Origin: Linanthus parryae
Taxonomy: Eukaryota; Streptophyta; Magnoliopsida; Ericales; Polemoniaceae
Direction: 5' to 3'
Assembly: GCA_023055425.1 (NCBI GenBank)
Contig: JALGPY010000009.1
Coordinates: 30,795,275 to 30,859,274 of the forward strand
DNA: 64,000 nt
A program made the translations under genes and the position numbers. Positions 12,561-24,700 of this stretch are shown here, piece after piece; positions within the stretch are counted from its first letter, which is position 1, and each line of letters starts with the position of its first letter. A model generated the notes under the pieces. That model had not been told where the DNA came from and did not search any database. It saw only the letters and a list, made by a program, of their open reading frames with translations.

Positions 12561-12756
12561 TGCAACCCTTCCTTCAATACCGTTTCGTGCTTAGCATCCG
12601 TTTCGTGCTTAGTTGTTAGATAAATATTTGCAAAATCGATACGTTAGTATCTTTGTATATTTTAGTAGCTAACACGTACCCAACCACCGCGAATTCATGT
12701 ACATTAGCCACTCTCAATTTTTTTCAAAAACAACTAAAATATTAGATGATATTTTT

Positions 12757-12824
12757 CTCTTCTTCTTCTTCTTCTTCTTCTTCTTCTTCTTCTTCTTCTT
12801 CTTCTTCTTCTTCTTCTTCTTCTT
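12757..12824 (+). repeat. (TTC)n microsatellite
   Basis: About 22 TTC units with a final interruption (CCC), in the 5' part of the solo LTR. On the other strand it gives poly-Glu or poly-Arg frames, which are not genes. Confidence 0.9.
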
Positions 12825-15435
12825 CCCTTCTTCTTCTTCCTTCGACCACGACTTTTCCCCCGACAAACCACCGCCCCTTTTTGCCGACTATGTCCCATAT
12901 AAAACCCACCTTCCTCCTTCCATTCGGCAAAACACAACAGTAGCAAGAACACCCAGTCAAAACACCACCATCATCATCTTCTACTTCTCCGGCCAAACAA
13001 CCGCCAACACCACCTCCACCGTGAACAACACCACCACCTCCATCACCACAATCTCTTCATCTCTCCGCCTCCATCTCTCTCTGTTCACTATGGACCACGA
13101 CAGAGCCAGCAGCAGCTAGCAGAAACCACCAGCCACCACCACCACCAGCCTCTGTTTTTCTCTTTCTCTTTCACTTTCTGTTTTTCTCTCTCTCCCTCTC
13201 TCACTAACGATCTGAAACAATAAAGAAGAAACAAGCAGAGGGAGCAACCCAATCACGAAAAATAGAGCACAGCATCACCACCGTCGGCCTCCATTAAAGC
13301 CCGCAAAACTCCGGCCAAGCTCCACCTGAACCAAAACAGAGCCACCCACCTCCTAAAAACTACCTTAATCCACTGCTAGGGTACCGACCAGAACACCTGG
13401 AATCTCAGCCGGACCCAGAACCATCTCAGTCGCCGGCGTCGAGGCCACCTCCGGTAACCTTTGACGTGAGCTTCGGCCCGACTCGATTCTCGACCGTTTC
13501 TCGAGGTTTGTTGTACCGGTATGCTATATTCTTTGCGGTGAGTTGATTTACATAGTCAAAATCATGTCTTGAGGCTTTGATTCGTGTTTTGTTCGAATCG
13601 GAATCATTATGTTCTTGTTGGGGGGGGGGGGTTTGTGTAACATCAGGAAACTTAGGGTAATATGTGTAGCATATGAGACTAATTTGTTATAGTTGGGCGT
13701 ATTTATATATTTTAGCATAACTTAGGGGTTTCCTTGTCATTTAACAAACTGAAACGATAAAAATAAATTAAAAGGTGATTTTTGGATTTGAATGAATTTC
13801 TATAATTTCGAGCTACTAATCTAAGTATATATATTAAAGTTAAATTTTTAGATAACATATATAAGAATTATTTCAAGTTAAATAGAAGTTATTTCCTTGA
13901 AAATAATCACGCTAGAAGTATAAACACAATTACTTATTTCCGTTTTTTTTTTAATTTTTTGGATATTTCCTGGAATTTAAAATAAATGATTTTATTCAAT
14001 TAATAAAAAGCATTTATTTGTAAGAAGACTAAGTCCTTCCAACTTAAACATCTTTATTCATTTCTTAAAAATATTATAAATAAGTGTACATACTTAGTTT
14101 TTTTATATTTGCTAAATAAATGGTTACCTTAATAATACTACCCCTTTAAAGAACTTTTAGTTCCTTAGAAAATAAATAGGTTGGTTAAAATAGCATTTAG
14201 TAAATACTTGTGGGTTTAAATTAATTTATACAGTTTCTAATTATAGAAAAATATGTTATATATTGAAATAATATATTGAAATAGGATGAGCAAAAGTATT
14301 TGTTAATTAAAATGAATTTGTTTTAATTTTTGGCTAGTATTCAAAATTAAGTAAAAGTGTGTTAAATATTGTTGAATATTGAATTATTATGATCAAAAGT
14401 ATTTAAAGAAACGAGTTACAAGTAATCATTGTAATAAAATTATTTGCCTGTGTGCAATATCATTTGATTTGAATAAGATGGCAATTTAATTAGCATTTTA
14501 TAATTAAAGATAACACTTCTCTCAATTAATAATAAATATTTTTACTAATTAAAATTAATATTTCTTAGTCATTTTATAAATTTCTAAAAAGTGGCTATTT
14601 TACTAAATTGTTCTTAAAGGAAGTTCCTTGATTACTTAAATTTAAATATATTGATTAGTAACTTAGTATTTCGTAAATAAGAAAGTTAATGAAATTAAGT
14701 TACTGGCGATCAGCACAATAATTTGCTAGAATTTGTAATATTATTATTATAAAAAAGAATATAATTATTGTATGGGGGAATTGGGCGACTTAAGACTCGT
14801 TTAGGCTTATAGCAAGTCATGTTGACATAGATAAATTTGTAATAAAATAAAGGAATGTATTGTGTAGGTGACCAGTTCGTTGATGAAGGCTACTTGTCAT
14901 TCTAGGGGAACTTTACGGGATATTCGCTAAAGATCAAGGTGAGTATACATGCCAAGCCTTGCGTGCTAGCTTCCTTCGTGTCATATCATGACGTATTTGA
15001 TCGTCTCAAAATGTGTTTTGTAATATACATGCCTTACTTGAGTTTTGGTTGTATTTTGAAATGAATGTTTTGAATCTGTCACAAGATAAATAATAATCGA
15101 TAAAAACTTAAAGTGAAAAGTGTTATGAGGGGAACGTCACACGAATCTTTATTATTTGGTTTGGTCGTTGTGGCTACTTCCACTCGACCCCTTATTATTT
15201 AGCCCGGTTGCAATTTGCCTTGGGTTGGCTCCTTGTACTCACTCCTTCTGGGCACAAAGACCCTGTTGGGGGGGGGGGGGGTTTCGACACTTAAGGTCTT
15301 GGAAGCGGGTTTCAGATATATTTATTGCGATTTGGATTTTCCCCCTTAAACTCATGATTAAAATAAAATTTCTGGTTAACAAGGAAACTGATTCTTTTTG
15401 GCTAAATGAGGATTTTCAGACTTGGATATTGGATT
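12825..15435 (+). other. Body of the solo LTR, non-coding
   Basis: The CT/CA-rich part to about 13500 looks like a leader. It is followed by about 1.3 kb of AT-rich DNA (13640-14880) and a 3' part with GTTATGAGGGGAACGTCACA (15122-15141). Two runs of 13 G or so occur near 13619 and 15268. No supported ORF. Confidence 0.6.
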
Positions 15436-15660
15436 CACTACCAGAAAAATGACTTTTGGCCACGCTAAATTTTGCCACGGGTACGAATTCTGGCAAAAAG
15501 TAATATTAACCACGGTAGATAATCGTGGTTAATGAAATTTATAACTGCCACGATTGCGAAAAACAAAACGTGGCAAAAATGTCCTGTAACCACGTTTGTC
15601 TGAATTACCGTGGTAATAAAATTTAGAAACAGCTCAGCCACGGTTGGTATATGCGGGGGC
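15436..15660. repeat. Left subterminal repeat region of the CACTA element
   Basis: Several copies of CCACG and its complement CGTGG in both orientations (for example GCCACGGGTACG near 15474 and AACCACGGTAG near 15510). Confidence 0.75.
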
Positions 15661-15719
15661 TCATTTTTCCAATTTGTAAATTTTAACAAAAATTCAACCC
15701 GCGAAACGAAATGGTGTAG

Positions 15720-17135
15720 GTGGCGGTTCATTATAGTCAAAATCCCTCATTTCTTTTCACAGCGTCCCTCTCCCTTACGTTTCTCCTCCTTCGATTGATC
15801 CTGGCTCAGTCTCAACTGATTCACGTTGAGATGAAGTCAAACGGGAGGCAATTGCAGTTGATTCGAGGGAGTTAAGATTGAACCTAAACCAATTGCAGTC
15901 GTCGTCCTATCTCCTCTTTCGCTGTAGGTATGTTCATCTCCTTCCTCTACCTTCGCCTTCTCTTATGCTTCTTCTCTTCCCGTCTCTGATATCCGCAATT
16001 GCCTTTAATTTTCTTGGGATTATGCGATTACGGTCGATTTTCTCAGGAAATTGTGCCCGAGAATTAGCAGCAGCTTCAATCCTAGTTCAGTCTCTGAATC
16101 AGGAGCAACTTCAGAGATTTTTCGTCGATACTAGGGTTAGTCTTCTTGCCATTACTTATGCATCATTCATCTTTACATATCTGACCCTGAAGGAGCACAA
16201 TTTCTAAGTTTTGTGGCTCTTTAGAAACTAGGGTTTTCTATTGCGAGTTCAGCAAGCGCCTTTGCGCCATTATGGGTCTTGCGACGGAGACTCCCGCTCA
16301 GGCTGAGTAAGAAGAAACGAGGAAAACCCTTGCATGAAACGCCGGTGAAATTGCAAAGTAAGCCATCCGAGAGCCAATTTTGAAGTGGTTGGGACTGAGA
16401 AGTGAAGCTTTGAAGCTTAAGAGCTGCTCTGAGTCCCTAGAGAGGTAATCAGAGGTGCTTCTAACTCTGCCTTACTTCTGCTTCTACTTTTAATTTTGCT
16501 ATATTTCTGATTATGAACTGATTAGGTTTACTTGGTTGTCCAGGCAAATAGAGGGGGCCAAGGAAGTAGGTAATATGTCAAGGTTTTGATCCTTCTTTTA
16601 ATCACTTAGTAGAAGCAAAATACTTTGATAGTGCCTTTCTGATTTTTCAATTGTTTGTGATACTGGGTTTCTAAGAGTAAAGAGATACATAATTAACTGT
16701 ACTTCTTGGCTACAACATATCCCTAGTAGTGTTGTTTGTGATAAATCAATAGCAAGCAGGTTATTCATTTATAATCTTGTTTCTTTTGTTTAGGTCGACT
16801 GGGTCGATTTTTAGGCAGGCTATTCATTTGTAAGCAGGTCACTGTCAATTGTGGTTTGGTGTTCCTTGGTTGTTGTGACAGTGGTGTAGCCGTCTTTCAA
16901 CACAGCCGCCAGTGTTCATTTTTAGCTTTTCCCAATTCATCTTATCTATTTTCGTCGTAGTTATATGTTATTGAGAATTTAGGTCTGATTATATCTTTCA
17001 ATTGAGACTGTAAAGGGTGCATATCCATGCGCACAAAACCCATGGGCAGCTGCTTATGGGGCACAGCCAGCATAGCCTCAGGCTGCACAGGCACAAGGAC
17101 AACAGTGGAACCCTGCCTACACCCAACAGGTATGA
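15720..17135 (+). pseudogene. Possible captured host gene fragment inside the CACTA element
   Basis: The segment has the look of a plant 5'UTR (CT-rich, 15735-15800) followed by short exon-like pieces. The clearest is near 17014-17130. There a frame rich in Ala, Gln, Tyr and Pro (AQNPWAAAYGAQP, a stop, then PQAAQAQGQQWNPAYTQQ) ends at CAACAGGTATGA, a splice-donor-like junction. Such composition is common at the C-terminus of plant KH-domain RNA-binding proteins, but I cannot identify the parent gene. An in-frame stop shows it is not functional as it stands. Confidence 0.4.
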
Positions 17136-18272
17136 TAGACGGTAGACCTCGCAAACTGGTCTTTATCCAATGGTCTTAACCATTTAAACTGTTTATTAAT
17201 GGTTTGGGACCTGTCATTTTTATAACTAGGTACTAATTGGACTACATCATTAAAAACCATTACTTGGATGAGTTGGATTTTACCAATAACCCACATGATC
17301 CAATCCCCTACTGCTGAAAACATTCCAAAATGAATACTAATTTTGAGTTACCTAATTGCTCTTAGTGAATTACAAAAATAGTTACAAAACAAAACAAGAT
17401 AACATATTTATTTTTTATTCAAAAAATAAAAATATAACTTATACTATTCTTCAAAACAGTCCATTTAGAAATATAGAAGAACAGATCTAGAAATGATGTG
17501 TGTTGCAATAGAAAAATCCTAAGAAGAAAATGTTTCTATCCATTTATGGATATATGTCTGTTAATGTGTTTCACTTTAGCATCTTCAGTATGCATATATG
17601 ATCTTCGATATTCTTTGTGAATTTAGTTTAGCTTGATCTTCATAAAACGATAAATAAAATTTTGCGTTTCAATAAGAGACGGCTTGATGATGGAATTCTT
17701 TTTCAGTGTTGTAGATACCATTATGAATGTCGGTCTATATTCTGTGGGAGTCTGGTGGCCAAATTTTGTCAATTATCGTAGGTAAGTTCTTGGCTCTTGT
17801 AGCTTCCTTCGAGCCTTGATGATGATTTTCGTTAGTAAAATGCTTTATACTGCTCTTCTACTATCTGAATCATAGCGAAATCAACTGTGATAAGAATTGA
17901 CTTATTCTAACTAATGTTGATATATTAGTAGCTCAAAAATTTAGCTAACTGGGCTGAATTATCTCATTTCATTTCTGATTGTAACTTGGGCTAGATTATC
18001 CAAATTAGCTAATTGGGCTAGATTATTTAATTAGCAAGAAATAACCTGATTAACCTGTGATAGCCTGTGATAAATGAAGAGAGAAATAACCTGAGTTAAC
18101 CTGTGATAATTTTATTCAATTATTAACAGATTAGGGAAACGTACCAAAATACATATAGGCAGTGAGGCAGATCTGGATACTAGATTAGGTAAACGTATCA
18201 AAAAACATGCAGGTAGCGCAGCCTGCTACCGCCTTTTTCGCTGACGTGATGTTATGGCCGCAGGGTATCCGT

Positions 18273-18323
<51 letters not shown>

Positions 18324-19829
18324 GAGGAACTTTTGACAAATGATAAAGGAAGCTCTGAGGAAAGTTAAGATAATATTAGGTGCATAATAAACATTTAGAC
18401 CGAAAAAAGCTTGATATTACCAAGGAAGGGAAAGCTAAAGGTTGTAGTCTATGAGAAGAGTTTAGGTGAAAAGTTCCACAAAAATATTGGGGATTTTGTG
18501 GTTGCTGGATCAAGTTGTTTGCGAATAAATGATCTCATTTCCTCAGGATACTTGGGATTTTGATTAGTTTATGTTTTTTTGCCTATTTGATGGAATTCGT
18601 CAAATGGGTTCTCCCTATTTGTTTGTATCTGGGTACCATAGCACACGGTTGACTAATCACCAAATCTATAACATAGGAGTAGGTACAAGGCTACAACTGA
18701 GCTCAGGTAATCACCGAAGATAAAATACTACTTGGCACAATTAGATTGACAAGTTGAAGGAATAGCAGAAGCTCCATTACTAGAATTGTATTCGCTTATG
18801 CAAAGCAACCTGTGTCCCTAGCTTCACATCCCATGAACTAGGCTCCGGTTTCTCGTTCGAAGCTTCCTTGAGTTTCTACTCTAAATGAAGAATGTACAGA
18901 GAGCAAAGATATATTTTGGTTAAACTCTTGTGACTAATTTAGTAAAATTGTGTTATCCTTAACCTCAACAAAAGCTCAGTCTATTTTGGAACAGAGCCCC
19001 TGTTATTGAAAGAAGCATTGCAAAGAGGTTCTTCGTGGTGTATGGAGAGCAATTAGGTTGCAGTTCTAATGAGAAATTTGTCATTACAAATAAATTTGGG
19101 ATGCTTTCATGATCAGTGGCGTAGAGAAGTAGAAAATGGACAAATTTTGTAGATAGGTGACGTGGGTTTTTACCATTCTTTGAGTTTTACTAGTCTTTCT
19201 ATGTTGTAGGGTTGTCTAATAAGTATTTCTATGTTATAAGGTTGTCTAGTAAAGTGTGGACCTCCCTTTGATCTTCTGCTGCAATTTTCTTTATTAGGTT
19301 CAGTAGTGTGTTCTATATTGACCATATATCATCATTAGGTACTTCTTAGTGTGTTCTTGCGAGTGTCGGTGAAGAAAAGTATTAATTTGGTTGTTTCTAT
19401 GTTATGGTATTTATTGTAAAATTCTCTTTAACTTTAGTATTTAACTGACTCGCACACTTTTTCTTCACTGTCTTGCAGAGTATACATAGGAGAGCGATGT
19501 CCAGTGATTTTAGGAAACACTACTTTTGGGTTGGAATTTCATCTATATGACGTTGATGATTTGAGAACTTTGATTTAAAGTAAAAAGAAGCCGTTTTTAT
19601 GTTTGTCATGGATGTTTTGTGTAATCTGATGCGACTTTGAACGTCCGACGCAAATTTGATACGTTGTGAATGAATTTGTTATAATTTGATATATTTAAGA
19701 TTCAGTGAATTTGATATATGATGCCATTTGCAGTCTTTTTAATTTTTAGAATTAGTTTTTATACAGGGAATTAATTTAATCCCCCATATAGCTGTGTACT
19801 GGGTGTGAGTTTACACCTATTAGCCGAGA
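17136..19829. other. CACTA interior without recognisable coding sequence
   Basis: AT-rich DNA with no ORF above background. It contains a CT microsatellite (see 18271-18318) and intron-like text. Probably captured intron or intergenic DNA. Confidence 0.5.
18271..18318 (+). repeat. (CT)n microsatellite
   Basis: An uninterrupted run of about 23 CT units inside the CACTA element. Confidence 0.9.
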
Positions 19830-20263
19830 CTAATGTGGCAAAACAAATTCAATTTGGCCATATCAATCCAATTTGGCGGGTAAGAAGATTGGTTGCCACA
19901 TTTATAAATTGTGGCTATTATTAATACTTGCCACGGTAAACACCGTGGCCTAAAAGAGGAATAGCCATGGAGTTAACCGTGGCCAAAACATATAGTAGCC
20001 ACAGTTGTAACGCGTGGCGAATGAGTTCTTTAGCCACGGCTATAGAAACTCGCGTGGCAAAGGAATTGTTTCAAAATAGCCACGGGGAGTACCGTGGCAG
20101 AACCATAGCCACGACTGTTACCCGTGGCTAAACACAAAAACCACGGATCTTTTGGCCACGGGTGCCTACCGTGGCATGTCCCGTGGCTCAAACTTTTTGC
20201 CACGGGAATTGAAGCTTTGGCCACATTATTTACCCGTGGCAAAAGCCCGTTTTTCTAGTAGTG
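19830..20263. repeat. Right subterminal repeat region of the CACTA element
   Basis: More than a dozen CCACGG/CCGTGG motifs within about 430 bp, alternating in orientation every 20-30 bp. This is denser and longer than the left side. Confidence 0.8.
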
Positions 20264-20365
20264 ATTGTTGGTTAAATATTGACTTTTGATATTAGTGGCT
20301 ATGTATCGAGCACTTGAGAATGTTTATTATTTAACTGTCTTTTAATTCGATGTAATTTTACTACT

Positions 20366-20992
20366 TGTGCACAAGAGATTCCGGCGGGGAGACCTCCGTG
20401 TACACCGTATGTAGAGGATCAAGGATCGCACAGGAAGAGTGGGGTTGTGTGTAGGGAGAGAGTAAGTCAGTAGTAATGTCTGAGAGAGAGAAAGAGGTTT
20501 GGCAGAGCTTCCGCGTATGGCAAGTGTGTTCTCCTTTGTATGGAAAGGTTAACGTCCTATATATAGCAGAGAACGTGACCGTTGTAGTGTGGTTAATGCG
20601 CCCATTGATGGCGGCTTAATTAGCTTAACCATAATGGCACGTTCGTCCGAGTATATAGGGACCGTTACAGCACGTTTTGCGCGAATACCGGAACCGTTAC
20701 GAGGTTGACCGGGTTTGACCGGATTGACCGGGTTTATGGAGCTCGTGCCATAAATCTCTCAAAACAGTTACTAAAGGTCGCGTGCGGGCTTGGCTCGCAC
20801 GCGACAGGGCTTACTCTAGCCTCCAAACCACTAAGTCCCTACAAGTCCCGTGCAGTGGTATGCGAGGGCTCTGTCTCGCAGCCCCCACATGGATCAGCTC
20901 GGCAGGTGATCCAGTGTGTGTGGAGCACAATATGGTGTGCTGGATGGTTGCCACGTGGCCAAGATCTGTCAGCTCAGAAAGTACTATCTACA
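20366..20992 (-). repeat. 3' LTR of Tat copy 1
   Basis: 627 bp, plus-strand start TGTGCACAAG and end TATCTACA. On the minus strand a TATATATA-like core (about 20569-20577 on plus) could be the LTR promoter. The adjacent polypurine tract is at 20996-21006 (AGAAAGGGGGC on the minus strand). Confidence 0.92.
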
Positions 20993-20995
20993 TTA

Positions 20996-21006
20996 GCCCC
21001 CTTTCT
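20996..21006 (-). promoter_or_regulatory. Polypurine tract of Tat copy 1
   Basis: AGAAAGGGGGC on the minus strand, three bases from the 3' LTR. It is the expected primer for plus-strand DNA synthesis. Copy 2 has a matching purine run next to its LTR at about 42660-42668. Confidence 0.7.
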
Positions 21007-21256
21007 GCGCGTGAAGACTCATAGCTGTATAGACTTCCATGCGCGGAAACCAACATACGCGTTGCCGCCACGCACCAATTCAAATACGGGTAAGTTCAGC
21101 CCCCGTGCATGCCATTATGACCTAAAACTCCTAGAGTCGTGCCGTCTGGCTTCTAGGGTTTTAGGCGTGACGTCAGCTTGTCCTGTGATTGCGCGATTCG
21201 ACGGTGACGGTTGCGATTCGACTACTGAAAGGACGCAACCCTTCATTGTTTTTTGG

Positions 21257-21263
21257 ATAAATA
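21257..21263 (+). promoter_or_regulatory. TATA-like box of the antisense PMD gene, copy 1
   Basis: ATAAATA lies about 160 bp upstream of the putative 5'UTR splice donor, in a stretch (CAACCCTTCATTG upstream, GTTGCAAAGCATCACTTC downstream) kept in copy 2 at 42918-42924. Transcription would run rightward, against gag-pol. Confidence 0.5.
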
Positions 21264-21728
21264 CTTTGTATCCACTGTTGCAAAGCATCACTTCTTTCTC
21301 TTAAAGTGAATGGTACCCGGAGATCTTCGAGAGAAGATTCAGATAATCAATCACCAGTTCAGAACTGCAAATCGTGTTCTTCAGTTGTGCATATCCAAGC
21401 AGGCTTCAAGAAAACAAGGTTGGCCTTGATCAATTTTGATTTAAGATACCAGTGTTTGCCTTGAACTGCGTTGAATCTGTAAGCCCAGAACATATAATCT
21501 GTTGAAACTTGCGAAGAAGCTTTGATCTTTGAACCCACTTTTGCTTTAATCCTTCAATAATAAGGGCTTCGGATGTGAGATCTTGAAATCACTGATAATG
21601 CAACCCTTAATTTCTGAAATTGATACCAGAAACTGTTCATCTTTCTTTTCATAATAGATCTTGGATTTCGAAATTCAAACTGAAGTGTAGCACCTTTCTC
21701 CCCCCTTTTTTCTTGCTCTTCCGCAGGA

Positions 21729-24700
21729 ATGGCCAAGACAAAAGGAACCAAACCCAACAAGGAGGACGAAGAGATCCCCGATCTCCCGCAGGCTTTGTGG
21801 CGAAAAGCCCCCTATCTAGGTGGCAAAGATTTCTATCATGCGAGGGTTAAGGCTAAGAGGATGCCGGATCCTGTCCCAGTTGAGGGATTACTGACACTGA
21901 CTCGCCCAGTTAGCTCCGCCTTGCTCGAGTTGATTGGTTCCGAGGATGTGGTTCGATTGGGGATCGAAAACGGGTACTTCCCCTACACTGCGATTTCTAC
22001 CCAGGCTTTCGTCCAGAAATTGGACTATATGGATGAGTGGATTGACCACGTGTTGGACAATCATGCCGCGACTCTTGATGAAGCCGGTATATACTTCGCT
22101 GTTCGTGCTATGAAGGGTGCTGCCGTGAAGCTGGACCAGTCCATGCTTCTAGACCTTCTTTCCCGCTACTCGCCTGCGACTCACACATTCCATTTTGCTG
22201 AGTTCGAGGCTGCCCCTACACTCGAGGACGTGCAGATGCTGTACGATCTTTCTCCCATGGGTGAGTAGACCCTTTGAGTCCTTTGAGGACGCCTGCGGAG
22301 ATTGCCTTGTACACGCAGATGGAGGAATGCCTGGCAGAAGTAAAGAAAATCTCCACTCGGTGGACTACTACGAAAGCCCTTCCAAACTGGCAATTGGTTG
22401 ATACGTCTGCGAAGAACACTTGGAACAAATGGTTACAGTATTTCTTTCGAGACTATGCGAACAACAGCATCACTAAGAAGCTTCTGAGTGAGAACCCAGA
22501 CGCCGAGAATTATGTGGAGGGTAAAGGCTATCACTTGACCCTCTGTGCTTTCCTCTGTGCTTGGTTGTCGAGGTACTTGATCGACAGTCACCCCCATGAT
22601 GGGGTCTTTTACCATGTTTTGCCACTTGCTGTGAGGCTCGCCCTTGGCTAGAGAGTCGCACTCGGACCCTTGGTCTTGGGCACGTTGTATTACAGGCTTG
22701 ATCAGCTGGTTTAGGCCATGAAAGAGTCGCGTGGCCGCCTTGATGTACTGACTTTTGTCAATATCTCCTTTTTGACAATGTGGGTCTTCGAGCGGTGGCC
22801 ATCCTATGCCCCAACTGCTCTCAAACCCGACAAGTGGTGTCCACCAGGCGAGACGGAGAAGCGCAACAGCGGCAGAGCTGCGAGGTGGTTCGGAGCGAAC
22901 AACACCAAGTGCGTTTGGAGCTTGATATGCGACAAACGGAAAGAGTTTACTGCCAGGCCCTATGCCACACGTGTTGAGAACGTGCGATGGTTTCCAAAGC
23001 TGTACCCCTCTAAGGGCGTTGTCTTCTCAGAAGAACTCCTCTTCGAAGAGGGACCGCATTTCCATGAACGCTATCGCGAGTTCTTTTGCTGGTGTCTACG
23101 AGGTTCTCTTCCTGCCCTCGCAGAGCATATTCGTGAGCTCGCGCCAAGGTACGAGAGGATTACCGTGGATGTTGACCCCACTCGAGTTTCTCCCCAGTTT
23201 GGCTTTGATGCAGTGGCACCATCAATCTGGCCCCAGTCCATTATCAGAGGTTGCTATAAGCGCTTGCTGACAAAGGAGTGCAAAACAGTATTCATGAACA
23301 ATCTTCCCTTTGAGCAACCTGCAGGGACCCGCGAGGGTGGTTGTTCTCAGAACTGGCTCGCATACTGGATCGCCCAGCAAACGAGGATTGAGACGCAGTC
23401 GGCCGCACAGCCAAGCAGAGCCCCCTTGATCAAGAGAAACTCTTTTCCGTTTCGCCCCAATTGCAGTCTGAGCGAGTCTGAATATGGTTGCTACTCACTG
23501 TTGGATCGTGAGAACCATTTGTGTCCTGACATCATTCTGAAGGAGAAGGTCGCCGCAGTTAAGAAGGGCGACACGCATGTCGTCAGATACAGCAAGGCAT
23601 TTGCTGAGGTAAGCAATTTCTTCGCGTGCGTTAAGCTTATTGATTTCCTTATGCTGACGCCTTTATTCTGTACTGTATGCTGTAGTGTCATGTGCGGCGA
23701 TTCGCATCTGGTGATCGCTCCAAGTCATTGGTTAACACCATTGTTGCCACCCGAAGACAAAAGCAGTCGTTTCGGCTAGCATGGAGGATGGACCCTGAGG
23801 TCGAGACCAAGATTCGCGCAGTCATGAATGCTTTTGCTGACTCGCTGATAGACAATGCTCCGGCCTCGTCTCCTCCCGGAGATGATCCGTCCCCTCCAGC
23901 GACTGCGGCGCCGAGAGTGAAAAGACCTAGGCAAAAGGGAATTACAATTTCTTCCCCTCGAAGTGCTCCAACTTCTCCTCCGGTGAGGTCCCTTTCTGTC
24001 AAGGACAAAGGCAAAGGTCGCATGCCCAGCAAAGTGCGGAAAGAGCTCGCAGTTGAGACTTTCGTTCCATTCAACCAAGAGGAAGAAGGAGAGAGGCAGG
24101 AGCCCAGAGAAAGTGATGAAGAAGAAGAAGAAAGAACAGTTGTGATGCATGAGGAAGAATCAGGAGGTACCTCCGTCGCACTTCCTTTATCGTAATTCTT
24201 TTGCACTTCTTTCTTGAACCAATCATTTCTTCGCAGATGATGATGATGATGAGATCATCGGCGGCCTTGTGGCCAAGAGACAAAAGAGAGATGCCCATTC
24301 CGGCATTCCAGACGATCCCATAAGCGAGGACATTCTTGCTGAGTCCAGGAAGACAGCCGCGGAGGCTGCTGAAAGAAGAAGGCAGCGAGAAGAGGAGGAG
24401 CTCGAGCGTGTGAGACAGCGGAGCCTCGAAGAGCAGTATGTTGACGACTTAGTGCTTCCAGTTGACGAGGAAGATGAGCTTCCCGAAGAAGTGGCTCCCC
24501 AGGCGGAGGAGGAGGATGCGGTTCCAGAAGAGGATGCAGCAGCCCTGGAGCAAGTCCAAGCGGACTTTGAAGAAATCGCAGGCGGCGATAAAGGTGAGAT
24601 CTTCAATCTCGCAGTAACTTATAGAGATGTTATTGTGGGTGCGTTAAAGCATGGTGTGTCAAAGACTGACATTCGCCGTTGGCTAGTAGACAAATGCGGA

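Larger units (their letters stand above)
15436..20263. mobile_element. Non-autonomous CACTA (En/Spm-type) DNA transposon, 4.8 kb
   Basis: The left end is CACTACCAGAAAAATGACTT and the right end, read inward on the other strand, is CACTACTAGAAAAACGGGCT. Both continue into GGCCACG/TTGCCACG subterminal text. A 3 bp duplication ATT flanks it (15433-15435 and 20264-20266), as expected for CACTA elements. Both ends are dense in GCCACGG/CCGTGGC motifs, the usual subterminal binding-site repeats. No transposase (TNPD/TNPA) is visible, so it depends on an autonomous relative. The interior (about 15720-19800) looks like host gene sequence. Confidence 0.9.

Noticed and set aside
12734..12996. Poly-Glu, poly-Arg and poly-Ser reading frames
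   Set aside because: They are translations of the (TTC)n microsatellite and its complement, with no protein features beyond the repeat.
17117..17323. Minus-strand ORF in the CACTA interior
   Set aside because: Short, no domain, and opposite to a more convincing captured exon fragment.
20705..21304. A 199-residue plus-strand ORF spanning the Tat LTR end (also 32529-32921 and 42349-42796)
   Set aside because: It lies in LTR and leader sequence and recurs only because LTRs are repeated. It changes after the LTR boundary and has no domain.
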